Below are positions 8,994 through 17,714 of a stretch of 64,000 bases of DNA, one piece after another; the first letter of the stretch is position 1, and each line of letters begins with the position of its first letter. The notes below the pieces were generated by a model, which saw only the letters and a program-made list of their open reading frames with translations, did not search any database and was not told where the DNA came from. Both the position numbers and the translations under genes were made by a program. Origin of the DNA: Candidatus Sulfidibacterium hydrothermale (GTDB lineage Bacteria; Bacteroidota; Bacteroidia; Bacteroidales; F082). Location of the stretch: NCBI RefSeq assembly GCF_020149915.1, contig NZ_CP083760.1, positions 1,798,001 to 1,862,000 of the forward strand. The letters run 5' to 3'.

Positions 8994-9581
8994 ATGAAAC
9001 GAATAGTTTATTTGCTCGGTTTTATTCTGGTTTTGGCTGTGGCTGCCCCTCAGGGAGCTACTGCACAAAACAGGGAATTGACAAAGAAAGAATTACGGAA
9101 ATTAAAACGGGAAAAGAAAAGAGAAGCCCGGAAAAAAGAAAACCAGCGGTTACGGGCCAGGTATATGCGGTTGCTCAAAAACAAACAGTTTGTTTTTGAA
9201 GCCCAAAAAGTATATCTGCCCGCCGGTCCTAGTGCCAATGTCGCCACCAATGTGAATTTTATTGCTGTGCATAATGATCAAATTGTTGTTCAGTTTGATT
9301 TTACGGGACTTAGCGGATCAAACGGACTGGGCGGAGTAACTGCCCGTGGCAAAATTGAGAAATGGCATTTCGATCCGGGGAAAAATTCCAAACAGGCCAT
9401 GACCGTAAGTGGCCAGGTAACACCGCGGGGCTCCGGAAGGCGGATATTCTTTACCATTACGGTGACGGACGATGGTTTGGCTGATGCACAAATCACCTTG
9501 AGAAGTTCGACTTTCCGGCTTACAGGACTGATAGCCAGTCTGAAAGATGCTGATGTGGTGATTGGTTCCCCCATCTTTTAA
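8994..9581 (+). CDS. DUF4251 family exported protein, copy 2
   Basis: This 195-residue paralog of the gene just upstream has a signal peptide ending GATAQ, a basic/acidic segment (LTKKELRKLKREKKREARKK) and the block GSNGLGGVTARG. The start MKRIVYLL was chosen by alignment with copies 1 and 3; ATGs at 8973 and 8976 would add only seven or six residues. No clear -7 box lies in the 112-bp gap after copy 1, so the two are probably cotranscribed and end at the hairpin at 9601. Function is unknown. Confidence 0.88.
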   Translation: MKRIVYLLGFILVLAVAAPQGATAQNRELTKKELRKLKREKKREARKKENQRLRARYMRLLKNKQFVFEAQKVYLPAGPSANVATNVNFIAVHNDQIVVQFDFTGLSGSNGLGGVTARGKIEKWHFDPGKNSKQAMTVSGQVTPRGSGRRIFFTITVTDDGLADAQITLRSSTFRLTGLIASLKDADVVIGSPIF

Positions 9582-9600
9582 TATTTGATTGAAACAGACA

Positions 9601-9648
9601 AAAAAAATGAGTGATGAGAAATAGAAACCCGAATCACTCATTTTTTTT
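9601..9648. terminator. Terminator after the DUF4251 pair
   Basis: Arms AAAAAAATGAGTGA and TCACTCATTTTTTT pair perfectly around a 19-nt loop and end in eight T residues. This is a strong intrinsic terminator. Confidence 0.8.
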
Positions 9649-9704
9649 ATGTTTCTCAACTTCCTGAAAAGTAAACCATAAACCAAACCATGCATTTCAT
9701 CTTT

Positions 9705-9739
9705 TTTGATGTCTGTCAAGATAAAAATCGCTACTTTTG
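9705..9739 (+). promoter_or_regulatory. Promoter TTTG-N23-TACTTTTG for rsfS-ftsH
   Basis: TTTG 9705-9708 and TACTTTTG 9732-9739 precede ATG 9758 by 18 nt. The box overlaps the possible upstream start at 9737 and so argues against it. Confidence 0.65.
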
Positions 9740-9757
9740 TCCTCACAAAATGGCTTT

Positions 9758-10129
9758 ATGAAACAAGACGAAGGAAACAACAAAGATGACATTCTGCAAC
9801 AGGTAGTGGCTGCCATGCAGGAAAAGAAAGCAAAGGATATCGTTCACCTTGATTTAACAGCCCTTCCGGATGCCGTGACAGATTATTTTGTAATTTGCCA
9901 CGTCTCATCAAAAACACAAGCTACCGCCGTTTATGATTATGTGTTGGAGCAAGTGTGGAAGAATTGTAAAGAGCATCCTTACCATCGTGAAGGATACGAG
10001 AATGCAGAATGGATATTGATTGATTATGTAAATGTGGTTGTACATATCTTTCTTGAAGAAAAACGGAAATTCTATCATTTGGAAGGCCTTTGGGCTGATG
10101 CCAAAATAACGAATCATTCCGAAGAATGA
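9758..10129 (+). CDS. rsfS: Ribosomal silencing factor RsfS
   Basis: RsfS (Iojap/YbeB family) binds ribosomal protein uL14 on the 50S subunit and blocks subunit joining during starvation. The 123-residue protein carries the conserved core: AKDIVHLDLTALPDAVTDYFVICHVSS, then GYENAEWILIDYVNVVVHIF and the tail FYHLEGLWADA. Length and motifs match the family. It precedes ftsH by 40 bp and shares a promoter with it, the usual Bacteroidota order. Confidence 0.95.
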   Translation: MKQDEGNNKDDILQQVVAAMQEKKAKDIVHLDLTALPDAVTDYFVICHVSSKTQATAVYDYVLEQVWKNCKEHPYHREGYENAEWILIDYVNVVVHIFLEEKRKFYHLEGLWADAKITNHSEE

Positions 10130-10169
10130 TAAAAACCACCATTGAATAATTTTATGACAAAAAAAGAGA

Positions 10170-12320
10170 ATGGCAGACGAAAAAAATAAGAATAAATCTA
10201 CTAATAAGTCCGGAAACAATAATCCGTTTAGCAATTTGCCGGGGACGGGAAATAAGCGGCCAAAGTTCAGTTTTTACTGGATTTACGGGATTCTTGCACT
10301 GGTTTTTTTGGGGATTAACTTTTTAAATACCGGCGGTGAACCCCAGAAAACAGACTGGAAACATCTGAAAACCATGTTGGCCGATAAAGATGTTCAGAAA
10401 CTGGTATTGGTGAATAAAGATGTGGCCGAGATTTACCTGAAACCGGAAGCGCTGAAAAAAGAAGAATACAAAGATTTAAAAAACACCACCAATACGTTTG
10501 GACAAAAAACGCCGCAATTTTATTACAATGTGGCATCTCCGGATATTTTTATCGAGCAGGTACAGAAAGCCCAAAAAGGAAATGATAATCCGGTTTATGT
10601 GGAAAGTGAGACCCGTCATAATTGGGGAAGTGAAATCCTTGGCTGGGTGTTCCCGCTGCTTTTGCTTTTAGGTGTATGGTGGTTTATCATGCGTATGATG
10701 AGCCGCGGTGGCGGTGGTGCCGGCGGACAAATCTTTAATATTGGAAAATCAAAAGCACAGGTTTACGACAAAAAAACCAGTGTAAATATCACTTTTAAAG
10801 ATGTAGCCGGACTGGAAGAAGCGAAGACGGAAGTAGTGGAAGTAGTTGATTTTCTGAAGAATCCTGACCGGTATACCCGGCTTGGCGGAAAAATTCCGAA
10901 AGGCATCTTGCTGGTAGGCCCTCCCGGAACCGGAAAAACATTGCTGGCCAAGTCAGTGGCCGGAGAAGCGCACGTGCCTTTCTTCTCTTTGTCCGGGTCC
11001 GATTTTGTTGAGATGTTTGTGGGCGTTGGCGCCTCCCGGGTACGTGATCTCTTTAAACAGGCCAAAGAAAAAGCGCCGAGTATTATTTTTATTGACGAAA
11101 TTGATGCCATTGGCCGCGCCCGGGGGAAAAACCCCATGACCGGTTCTAATGACGAACGGGAAAATACGCTGAACCAGCTTCTTACCGAGATGGACGGCTT
11201 TATTCCCAATTCGGGAGTGATTGTATTGGCAGCAACCAACCGGGCTGATATCTTGGATAAAGCCCTTTTGCGTGCCGGCCGTTTCGATCGCCAGATCTTT
11301 GTGGAACTTCCTGACCTGGATGCCCGCCGCGAAATTTTCAAGGTACACATGAAACCGTTGAAACTGAGCAAGAATATTGACATCGATTTTCTTGCCCGTC
11401 AGACACCGGGGTTCTCCGGAGCAGATATTGCCAATGTTTGTAACGAAGCGGCTTTGATTGCTGCCCGGAAATCGCATCGGACGGTTACCCGTCAGGATTT
11501 TATGGATGCCATTGACCGGATTATCGGCGGACTGGAAAAGAAAAACAAAATCATTTCGGATAAAGAGAAAAAAGTTATTGCCCATCACGAAGCCGGCCAT
11601 GCCACGGTGAGCTGGCTGCTGGAACATGCTAATCCGTTGGTTAAGGTAACCATCGTGCCCCGGGGAAAATCGCTGGGTGCAGCCTGGTATTTGCCCGAAG
11701 AGCGTCAAATCACTACCAAAGCCCAATTACTGGACGAAATGTGTGCCGCTTTGGGCGGTCGTGCAGCCGAAGAAGTCATTTTTGGTGAAGTGTCTACCGG
11801 GGCTTTGAATGATTTGGAAAAAGTAACCAAGCAGGCTTTTGCCATGGTAGCGTATTATGGCTTGAGCGATAAGATCGGAAATTTAAGTTTCTACGATTCT
11901 ACCGGACAACAGGAGTATTCTTTCAGCAAGCCTTTTAGCGAAAAAACCAATGAAGTCATTGATCAGGAGATCAAAGAACTGGTTGAAGAATCTTATAAGC
12001 GGGCCAAAAAAATTATTACAGAGCACAAAGAACAGCTGGAAGCATTGGCCATGCGTTTGCTGGAGCGCGAAGTTATTTTTAGTGATGACCTGGTGGAGAT
12101 ATTTGGGAAACGCCCGTGGGGAGAAACGCTGAGCATTAAAGATCACCTGGCCAAAAAAAGCCGGACAAAAAAGAAAGTCAATACGCAAAGTGCCAAAGAG
12201 AAAAAAGCGGCTTCCGGAACGGGAGAAAAAGAAGTGAAAAATAATAAGCCTTCGGAAAAAAAGGCTGATAAAAAGCCGGATATCCCTGAAGAGAATAATC
12301 TTTTGGAAGAAACTGTTTAG
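10170..12320 (+). CDS. ftsH: ATP-dependent zinc metalloprotease FtsH
   Basis: FtsH is a membrane-anchored AAA+ protease that removes misassembled membrane proteins and short-lived regulators. The 716-residue protein has an N-terminal transmembrane helix (about 32-52), a periplasmic domain, a second helix (about 155-175) and a GGGGAGG linker. The Walker A motif GPPGTGKT is at 250-257 and Walker [12 protein letters not shown] follows. The zinc site HEAGH spans 473-477. The last 60 residues are low-complexity and very lysine-rich, longer than the tail of E. coli FtsH. An AGAG stretch just before the ATG supports the start. It is followed after 2 bp by the LUD gene. Confidence 0.97.
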   Translation: MADEKNKNKSTNKSGNNNPFSNLPGTGNKRPKFSFYWIYGILALVFLGINFLNTGGEPQKTDWKHLKTMLADKDVQKLVLVNKDVAEIYLKPEALKKEEYKDLKNTTNTFGQKTPQFYYNVASPDIFIEQVQKAQKGNDNPVYVESETRHNWGSEILGWVFPLLLLLGVWWFIMRMMSRGGGGAGGQIFNIGKSKAQVYDKKTSVNITFKDVAGLEEAKTEVVEVVDFLKNPDRYTRLGGKIPKGILLVGPPGTGKTLLAKSVAGEAHVPFFSLSGSDFVEMFVGVGASRVRDLFKQAKEKAPSIIFIDEIDAIGRARGKNPMTGSNDERENTLNQLLTEMDGFIPNSGVIVLAATNRADILDKALLRAGRFDRQIFVELPDLDARREIFKVHMKPLKLSKNIDIDFLARQTPGFSGADIANVCNEAALIAARKSHRTVTRQDFMDAIDRIIGGLEKKNKIISDKEKKVIAHHEAGHATVSWLLEHANPLVKVTIVPRGKSLGAAWYLPEERQITTKAQLLDEMCAALGGRAAEEVIFGEVSTGALNDLEKVTKQAFAMVAYYGLSDKIGNLSFYDSTGQQEYSFSKPFSEKTNEVIDQEIKELVEESYKRAKKIITEHKEQLEALAMRLLEREVIFSDDLVEIFGKRPWGETLSIKDHLAKKSRTKKKVNTQSAKEKKAASGTGEKEVKNNKPSEKKADKKPDIPEENNLLEETV

Positions 12321-12322
12321 CT

Positions 12323-12967
12323 ATGGAAGAGTCCACCACAAAAGAAAAAATTTTGAAACGGGTGCGGGATGCACTGATTAGCAAAAAAGAAAATCCGTTT
12401 AAAAATGTCGATTTTTCTTCCCCGGTTCTGGTGGAAGAAGAGGAAGAGCGGGAAGTGGCTTTTGCCCGTAAGTTAATGGAAAACGGTGGCTCGTTTGTTT
12501 ATTGTGAGAATGAAAAAGCCCTGGGTGAGAACCTTAAAATGCTGCTTCAGCAGAAAAAGTGGGATGCTTATTACGTAGCGGATAAGAAACTGGAAATGCT
12601 TTTACAGTCACTGGAAATTCCGTTTCAAAACGACCCGGAGGCTTTCCTGAAAATGCAGGCCGGAATGACACGGTGCGAATACCTGATTGCCCGTTTTGGC
12701 AGTGTGCTGGTTTCTTCCGGTCTCGATTCCGGGCGGCGCATGTTTGTCTATCCCGAAACACACATTGTAATATCTACAACCTCACAGGTCGTTCCTGAGT
12801 TACAGGATGCTCTTGCCGGTATGCGAAAACGCTATCAGGAAAATTTTCCGTCACAAATGACCGTAATTACCGGCCCCAGCCGTACAGCAGATATCGAAAA
12901 AACATTGGTAATGGGAGCACACGGTCCGCGTGAACTTTTTGTTTTTGTGGTGGACGACGAAGATTAA
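12323..12967 (+). CDS. LUD (LutC/YkgG) domain protein
   Basis: The 214-residue protein belongs to the LUD family, whose LutC members form part of the LutABC L-lactate oxidation complex. A central ARFGSVLVSSGLDSGRR stretch and the later VVPELQDAL and TGPSRTADIEKTLVMGAHGPRE blocks are typical, the last being the family's C-terminal signature. No lutA or lutB gene is nearby. The gene starts 2 bp after ftsH, so it is translated from the same message. In Bacteroidota this solitary LUD protein commonly follows ftsH, and its role there is not known to me. Lactate utilisation should not be assumed. Confidence 0.85.
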   Translation: MEESTTKEKILKRVRDALISKKENPFKNVDFSSPVLVEEEEEREVAFARKLMENGGSFVYCENEKALGENLKMLLQQKKWDAYYVADKKLEMLLQSLEIPFQNDPEAFLKMQAGMTRCEYLIARFGSVLVSSGLDSGRRMFVYPETHIVISTTSQVVPELQDALAGMRKRYQENFPSQMTVITGPSRTADIEKTLVMGAHGPRELFVFVVDDED

Positions 12968-13013
12968 TACGGTAACGATTGATTTTGCCGGAGCAGTAAT
13001 CCGGAGCAGCAAT

Positions 13014-13748
13014 ATGGAATGGAAGATAAATCGATATGCTTCGCTGGATTCAACCAACGAAGAAGCTTTTCGTGCAATAGCCACCGGAAAGGTTGCCGAA
13101 GGATGGGTTCTCTGGGCAAATGAACAGACACAGGGGAGAGGCGCCGGTGAAAATCATTGGGAAAGTGAACCGGGAAAAAATCTTACCTTCAGTTTGGTCT
13201 TGCAACCCGGTTTTATGTTGCCTGAACAACAGTTTGTGCTTACGCAATGTATTTCGCTGGCGTTGTATAATGTGGCAGAAAAACGTCTTGGTCGCGATAA
13301 CCTTTTTATAAAATGGCCTAACGATATCTGGTTTGAACAGAAAAAAATCGCCGGGGTTTTGATTCAAAACCTGATTTCCGGAAATCATATTCGTTATGCT
13401 GTTGTTGGGGTAGGTTTAAATGTTAATCAGACCGTGTTTTTTTCTGATGCACCCAATCCGGCTTCTTTAATCCATTTTACGGGCAAAACAGAAGATATTG
13501 AATTGCTTTTAACGGAGATTCTTCATAAGTTTGACAGCCTGTATGTTACCTTGAGTAAGGATATCAATGCCTTGAATCAATCCTATCTGGAAAAACTTTA
13601 CCGGTATGGTCAACAAGGAACTTATCGTGATGCTGATGGCGTTTTTGAAGCGCGATTGACCGGTGTAGATCATTATGGCCGGCTTTTGCTTCGCGATGAT
13701 CTGGGGAAGCAGCGGATCTATGGTTTTAAGGAAGTGGAATTTCTTTGA
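13014..13748 (+). CDS. birA: Biotin-[acetyl-CoA-carboxylase] ligase BirA, class I (no HTH)
   Basis: BirA activates biotin with ATP and attaches it to the lysine of biotin carboxyl carrier protein. The 244-residue protein has the biotinoyl-AMP loop QTQGRGAGENHWES (the glycine/arginine loop), the motif FIKWPNDIW and IAGVLIQN, followed by a C-terminal SH3-like domain. It lacks the N-terminal DNA-binding domain of E. coli BirA, so it is an enzyme only. ATG 13014 lies next to the fold start; the frame reaches back to 12930 inside the LUD gene without homology. It follows LUD by 46 bp. Confidence 0.93.
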   Translation: MEWKINRYASLDSTNEEAFRAIATGKVAEGWVLWANEQTQGRGAGENHWESEPGKNLTFSLVLQPGFMLPEQQFVLTQCISLALYNVAEKRLGRDNLFIKWPNDIWFEQKKIAGVLIQNLISGNHIRYAVVGVGLNVNQTVFFSDAPNPASLIHFTGKTEDIELLLTEILHKFDSLYVTLSKDINALNQSYLEKLYRYGQQGTYRDADGVFEARLTGVDHYGRLLLRDDLGKQRIYGFKEVEFL

Positions 13749-13917
13749 TTTCCCCCAAAAAGTTTCGTAATTACTATTATTCTTGCATTATTGAATCTTT
13801 TCGGGATTCTGCATGCGCATGATTTTATTCCACCGGTTTTGTAGGCGGTTATTTGTGTTCAATTCCTGCGGGACTTTGATATTTTCAAAAAATTGGTTCA
13901 AAGAAAGATAGCTGACG

Positions 13918-14003
13918 GTATCCTGAAAGGATACAACATGAATAATCCTGCATGCTGTGTAGGGAAAAGATAACGTACAAACACCGTAACCCCAAAGGGG
14001 TTA
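13918..14003. repeat. Degenerate interspersed hairpin repeat
   Basis: Three hairpins lie in a row. GTATCCTGAAAGGATAC (13918-13934) is perfect. TCCTGCATGCTGTGTAGGGA (13946-13965) is decayed. TAACCCCAAAGGGGTTA (13987-14003) is perfect. The words CTGAAAGG..ACAACATGAATAA and AACCCCAAAGGGGTTAAACT resemble short repeats I know to be scattered between genes in many Bacteroidota, often mis-annotated as small proteins containing TPLGL. Only one copy is visible in this window. Confidence 0.5.
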
Positions 14004-14059
14004 AACTGAGGTATATGCTAAAAGCAACAGCGTTCCGGTTTAAAAAATTTCCCTCATTT

Positions 14060-14093
14060 TTTGATCTTGTCATTGGAATTATGGCTAAATTTG
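14060..14093 (+). promoter_or_regulatory. Promoter TTTG-N22-TAAATTTG for nnrDE
   Basis: TTTG 14060-14063 and TAAATTTG 14086-14093 fit the Bacteroidota consensus, 32 nt before the ATG. Confidence 0.65.
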
Positions 14094-14124
14094 AGGCTGT
14101 GAGGAATAGATAAAAGTTAAAACC

Positions 14125-15645
14125 ATGAAAATATTACCGGTTGAAAAAATCAGGGAAGCCGATGCTTATACCATTGCCAATGAACCCATCGCAGATATTG
14201 ATTTGATGGAAAGAGCAGCTACGCAGCTGCACCATTGGATTACTAAGCGAGTGGACCGTTCGCATCGTTTTTATGTATTTGCCGGATTGGGAAACAATGG
14301 CGGCGACGGATTGGCTTTGTCGCGGTTGCTTACTGTTGACGGATATGACGTACAGGTTTATATCGTGCGTTATTCGTCTAAGAATTCGGAAAGTTTTCAG
14401 ATCAATTATGACCGTTTTAAGAAACTGGCCAATAAAAAATTACACGAAATACAGAAAGATGCTGAGGGAATTGCCTTTCCGGTGATCACTGACGATGACG
14501 TGGTGGTGGATGCCCTTTTTGGTTCCGGTTTAACCCGACCGGTGAAAGGGTTCCCCGGAGAAATTATTCAGCGGATCAACCGGACCCCCGCGGTAAAGAT
14601 TGCCATTGACATTCCTTCCGGACTTTTTGCTGACCAACCTTCCCGTTCGGCGTCAGGAACGATTGTCCGTGCGGATTATACCCTGAGTTTTCAGTTTCCG
14701 AAATTAGCTTTTTTGCTTCCGGAGAATGATGATTTTGTGGGAAGCTGGCATGTGTTGGACATCGGATTACATCCGAAGTTCATTCAGGATGTGGAAGTTA
14801 ATGATTATTATGTCCGGCAAAATGACGTTTCCATTATTTTAAAACCCCGCCGGAAATTTTCACATAAAGGAACTTACGGCCATGCGTTACTTATTGCCGG
14901 CAGTTATGGAAAAATGGGGGCCGCCATCCTGTCAGCTCATGCGGCTTTGCGTTCAGGTGTCGGGTTACTGCATGTGCATGTTCCGCAATCGGGATACCGT
15001 ATCATGCAAACCGCTTTACCCGAAGCCATGCTGAGCATTGACCGTTATGAGAATTATTTCTCCGATGTTCCAGAGCTGGCCCGGTTCACGGCTGTGGGTA
15101 TCGGACCGGGACTGGGCACCATGCTCCAGTCGCAAATGGCGCTGAAGCTGTTGATCCAGCAATATAAATTACCGATGGTGCTTGATGCCGATGCGTTGAA
15201 TATCTTGTCGGAAAATAAAACCTGGCTGGCTTTTTTGCCTCATTATTCCATCCTGACGCCTCATCCGAAAGAATTTGAACGGTTAGCCGGAAGCTGGAAA
15301 GATGATTTTGAACGCTTGGAAAAACAACGTGCATTTGCTGTTCGGAATCAGGTAGTCGTAGTACTTAAGGGAGCGCATACCAGCATTTGTACCCCCAAAG
15401 GCGATTGTTATTTCAACTCGACCGGAAATCCGGGAATGGCCACCGCAGGGAGCGGCGATGTGCTGACCGGTATTCTTACGGCGCTATTAGCACAAGGATA
15501 TGCATCGGTTGAAGCGGCTGTTCTTGGCGTTTACTTACATGGCCTGGCCGGAGATATTGCAGCAAAAAAACAGGGGCAGGAAGCGCTGATCTCGGGAGAT
15601 ATTATTCGAAATTTGGGTAAAGCATTCAAAAAATTGGTTTCATAA
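14125..15645 (+). CDS. nnr: Bifunctional NAD(P)HX epimerase / ADP-dependent dehydratase
   Basis: The enzyme repairs hydrated NADH and NADPH: the N-terminal half interconverts the R and S epimers of NAD(P)HX and the C-terminal half dehydrates the S form with ADP. The 506-residue protein has the YjeF-N domain (about 1-215) with FAGLGNNGGDGLALSR, then the ribokinase-like carbohydrate kinase domain (about 230-500). The latter has GIGPGLG, LDADALNIL, LTPHPKEFERL and the nucleotide motif GNPGMATAGSGDVLTG. Length and domain order match YjeF/Nnr. It is monocistronic, with its own promoter and terminator. Confidence 0.95.
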   Translation: MKILPVEKIREADAYTIANEPIADIDLMERAATQLHHWITKRVDRSHRFYVFAGLGNNGGDGLALSRLLTVDGYDVQVYIVRYSSKNSESFQINYDRFKKLANKKLHEIQKDAEGIAFPVITDDDVVVDALFGSGLTRPVKGFPGEIIQRINRTPAVKIAIDIPSGLFADQPSRSASGTIVRADYTLSFQFPKLAFLLPENDDFVGSWHVLDIGLHPKFIQDVEVNDYYVRQNDVSIILKPRRKFSHKGTYGHALLIAGSYGKMGAAILSAHAALRSGVGLLHVHVPQSGYRIMQTALPEAMLSIDRYENYFSDVPELARFTAVGIGPGLGTMLQSQMALKLLIQQYKLPMVLDADALNILSENKTWLAFLPHYSILTPHPKEFERLAGSWKDDFERLEKQRAFAVRNQVVVVLKGAHTSICTPKGDCYFNSTGNPGMATAGSGDVLTGILTALLAQGYASVEAAVLGVYLHGLAGDIAAKKQGQEALISGDIIRNLGKAFKKLVS

Positions 15646-15646
15646 T

Positions 15647-15676
15647 AAAAAAAGCGGCAATCTTGCCGCTTTTTTT
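15647..15676. terminator. Bidirectional terminator between nnrDE and groES
   Basis: Two 14-nt arms (seven A then GCGGCAA, and TTGCCGC then seven T) pair perfectly around a 2-nt loop. It lies between convergent genes and has T runs on both strands. Confidence 0.85.
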
Positions 15677-15703
15677 ATTGTAACATATTTTAAATCTGTT
15701 TTT

Positions 15704-15991
15704 TTAGATCTCCTCGGTTTCTACCACTTTTGCCAGCAGATCGGCATAAGGCACCATCAGATATTTTTTGTCTTCAAAATCAAACTCTGTACCGGAGAAT
15801 TTTTTGTAGAAAACGGTGTCTCCTACTGCAATGCCCGGATTTTCAATGTTTCCGATGGCTACCACTTTGGCATATTGTGGTTTTTCTTTTGCCGTGTCGG
15901 GGATAATAATGCCCGATGCGGTTTTCTGTTCTTCTTTTTCTTCGCTAAGATCCAATAAAACGTTTTCGTTTAATGGCTGTAATTCTTTCAT
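15704..15991 (-). CDS. GroES-type co-chaperonin, not next to groEL
   Basis: The 95-residue protein has the Cpn10 fold signature: LQPLNENVLLDL, the mobile-loop region KTASGIIIPDTAKEKPQ, the KVVAIG strand, the AVGDTVFYKKFSGTEF roof segment and KYLMVPYADLLAKV at the end. GroES caps the GroEL folding chamber. Here no groEL is present on either side. The gene follows the thioredoxin-glutaredoxin gene by 37 bp on the same strand. The core differs from the usual MNIKPLADRVLV start of Bacteroidota GroES, so this may be a second paralog. It could also be the only copy, separated from groEL. Confidence 0.85.
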   Translation of the reverse strand: MKELQPLNENVLLDLSEEKEEQKTASGIIIPDTAKEKPQYAKVVAIGNIENPGIAVGDTVFYKKFSGTEFDFEDKKYLMVPYADLLAKVVETEEI

Positions 15992-16028
15992 CGTTGTATT
16001 ATTTTAAGATTAATATGATTGATTTTTA

Positions 16029-16616
16029 CTACTGAATTCCTAATAAAGTGTTGATTCGTTTTTTGTCAAATCCGACAATAATTTCACCGTTAATGTCGGT
16101 TTGCGGAACGCCTTGCTGGCCACTACGGGCCACCATAGCTTCTGCTGCTTTTTGATCTTTGGATACGTCAATGTCGCGAAACCGGATTCCGTTTTTGCGC
16201 AAATGGGTTTTCAGCGCATTACACCAGGTACAGGTAGGGGTTGAATAAACCGTTACCCGTTTTTGCGGTTTTTCTTCTTCTCCGTTTCCGGATGAAGTGA
16301 AAAATGAACTTTCAAACAGTGATTTGTAAAAATTTTCGTCGTTGCAACCTTTTACGGTCTTTACAAAGTTTTTCCCTTCAAACACCAGCAGGGTAGGTGC
16401 CGACGTTACCGAATAAACCGGGTGAATATCCCTTACGGAAGTCACATCAGCTGCTGCCACATTTACATCTTTAAGCTGTCCGGCTACCTTTTCAATATTC
16501 CGGTAACTGCAATCACTGGTTTCCGAACCTTTTTTATACAACAAAATGTAGTTCTTCTTCTTTTCATCCAACAGTTGCAACATTTCGTTGTGCGAACCAA
16601 TCTCTTTTATTGCCAT
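16029..16616 (-). CDS. Thioredoxin-like plus glutaredoxin two-domain protein
   Basis: The 195-residue protein joins two thioredoxin folds. The N-terminal one (about 1-95) has YILLYKKGSETSDCSY, with a single cysteine in place of CxxC, and the cis-proline segment VTSAPTLLVFEG. The C-terminal one (about 115-195) is a glutaredoxin with CTWC (VYSTPTCTWCNALKTHL), GVPQTDINGEIIVGFD and a typical tail. The second domain can do dithiol chemistry; the first has probably lost it or uses the single cysteine. No signal peptide is seen, so it is cytoplasmic. ATG 16616 fits the fold start better than the one 12 codons upstream. It is probably cotranscribed with groES. Confidence 0.8.
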   Translation of the reverse strand: MAIKEIGSHNEMLQLLDEKKKNYILLYKKGSETSDCSYRNIEKVAGQLKDVNVAAADVTSVRDIHPVYSVTSAPTLLVFEGKNFVKTVKGCNDENFYKSLFESSFFTSSGNGEEEKPQKRVTVYSTPTCTWCNALKTHLRKNGIRFRDIDVSKDQKAAEAMVARSGQQGVPQTDINGEIIVGFDKKRINTLLGIQ

Positions 16617-16652
16617 ATTCACGCTCTTTTTTTTGACATGTTCAATTATCAA

Positions 16653-16995
16653 TTAATATGCCATTTTCTTTATTTGTCTTTTCGGTATGACTATTTTACA
16701 GATATGACAATTTTGCATTTCATTTATGAAGCAATTGCCCGTTCTGTTCTCTCTTTTTTCCGTTCCCGACAGGAAAAAATAAAGCCGAAAAAGAAAATAA
16801 TAAAACAAAGTATTTTAAAAATACTGGCCCCGGAATGCTAAAATTAAAGTGCAAGTAGAGAGCAAGTTGAATTTCCGGAGCCAGCAGGCAAAATTAATGA
16901 AAAAACAGGCTGGTTTCTGCTGCTATTTTATAAATAGTTGGTTTATATTTATTTAACAAAATAAACATGAAAATGGTATGCATTTTGCAAAATAA
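16653..16995. other. Intergenic stretch without a gene
   Basis: This AT-rich segment separates divergent genes. A perfect AT-rich palindrome AGTATTTTAAAAATACT lies at 16809-16825. No box matching TAnnTTTG exactly was found on the plus strand for the third DUF4251 gene; CAATTTTG near 16708 differs by one base and is far from the start. Confidence 0.4.
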
Positions 16996-17019
16996 ATGCA
17001 GAACAAAATAATTGAAGCT

Positions 17020-17610
17020 ATGAAACGATTAAAATATTTTAGCATTCTGTTATTGGCTATCGGATTATTGATCTCGCCAGTAGCTATGGCACAAACACAG
17101 CACACGTTAACAAAAAAAGAACAGCGACAGCTGGAGAAAATGCGCCGTAAAAAAGAAAAAACCAGACAGCGTGCAGCGGCTCATGCTTATTATCTGCAAT
17201 TGTTGCAAAAAAAATATTTTGTTTTTGAAGCCGATTATCTGACCGATACCCGCGGAAATTCATTTGTCCTGTCGCCTGATATTAATTTTATGGAAGTTAT
17301 CGGCGATACCGCCGTATTACAGTTTGGTTTTGACAACCTGATAGGCTGGAACGGTGTGGGCGGAATTACGGTTCGTGGTACCTTGTATAATTACAAAGTG
17401 CAGGAAGGAAAAAAGAACACGGGTATTAATATGCACACCGGAATCCATATTATCGGTCCGGGGTTGCCGCCCAATGTCAGTCTGTATGTTTCGGATGACG
17501 GAACGGCCCAGCTGACGATCATTACCGGCAATGGTGATCAAATTACCCTTTTTGGAACCATTGTTTCACCTGAAGACGCAAGTATTTTTAAAGGAATGTC
17601 GTTGTTCTGA
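17020..17610 (+). CDS. DUF4251 family exported protein, copy 3
   Basis: The 196-residue protein has a signal peptide ending PVAMAQ, the charged segment LTKKEQRQLEKMRRKKEK and the block IGWNGVGGITVRG, and it ends VSPEDASIFKGMSLF, close to the ASVYKGVTF end of copy 1. It lies 8 kb from the tandem pair and looks more like copy 1 than copy 2 in the central block. The start was placed at MKRLKYF by alignment with the other copies; ATG 16996 would add eight residues. Function is unknown; secretion to the periplasm is inferred. Confidence 0.87.
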   Translation: MKRLKYFSILLLAIGLLISPVAMAQTQHTLTKKEQRQLEKMRRKKEKTRQRAAAHAYYLQLLQKKYFVFEADYLTDTRGNSFVLSPDINFMEVIGDTAVLQFGFDNLIGWNGVGGITVRGTLYNYKVQEGKKNTGINMHTGIHIIGPGLPPNVSLYVSDDGTAQLTIITGNGDQITLFGTIVSPEDASIFKGMSLF

Positions 17611-17652
17611 TTTCGCTGAATGAGTGAAATCAGAACCCCCGGCTTCCGGGGG
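17605..17652. terminator. Tandem hairpins after DUF4251 copy 3
   Basis: TTCTGATTTC/GAAATCAGAA (17605-17614 and 17626-17635) is followed at once by CCCCCGG-CTT-CCGGGGG (17636-17652). The first hairpin includes the stop codon. The second is GC-rich but without a long T run. Confidence 0.6.
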
Positions 17653-17662
17653 AAAGTTTATC

Positions 17663-17693
17663 TTGATGAAATGGCCGAATAATTGTAGTTTTG
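17663..17693 (+). promoter_or_regulatory. Promoter TTG-N20-TAGTTTTG for the zinc-ribbon gene
   Basis: TTG 17663-17665 and TAGTTTTG 17686-17693 precede ATG 17715 by 21 nt. The box covers the alternative start at 17691 and so excludes it. Confidence 0.6.
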
Positions 17694-17714
17694 CTGTTTA
17701 AATGTATAACAGCC

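Larger units (their letters stand above)
13749..14124. other. Intergenic region with repeat remnant and promoter of nnrDE
   Basis: No gene is supported here. A 62-codon open frame on the minus strand (13885-14073) is explained by the hairpin repeat at 13918-14003. The rest is AT-rich unique sequence leading to the promoter at 14060-14093. Confidence 0.6.

Noticed and set aside
13885-14073. 62-codon minus-strand frame containing TPLGL
   Set aside because: It runs across the hairpin repeat at 13918-14003; this kind of frame is a known artefact of such repeats.
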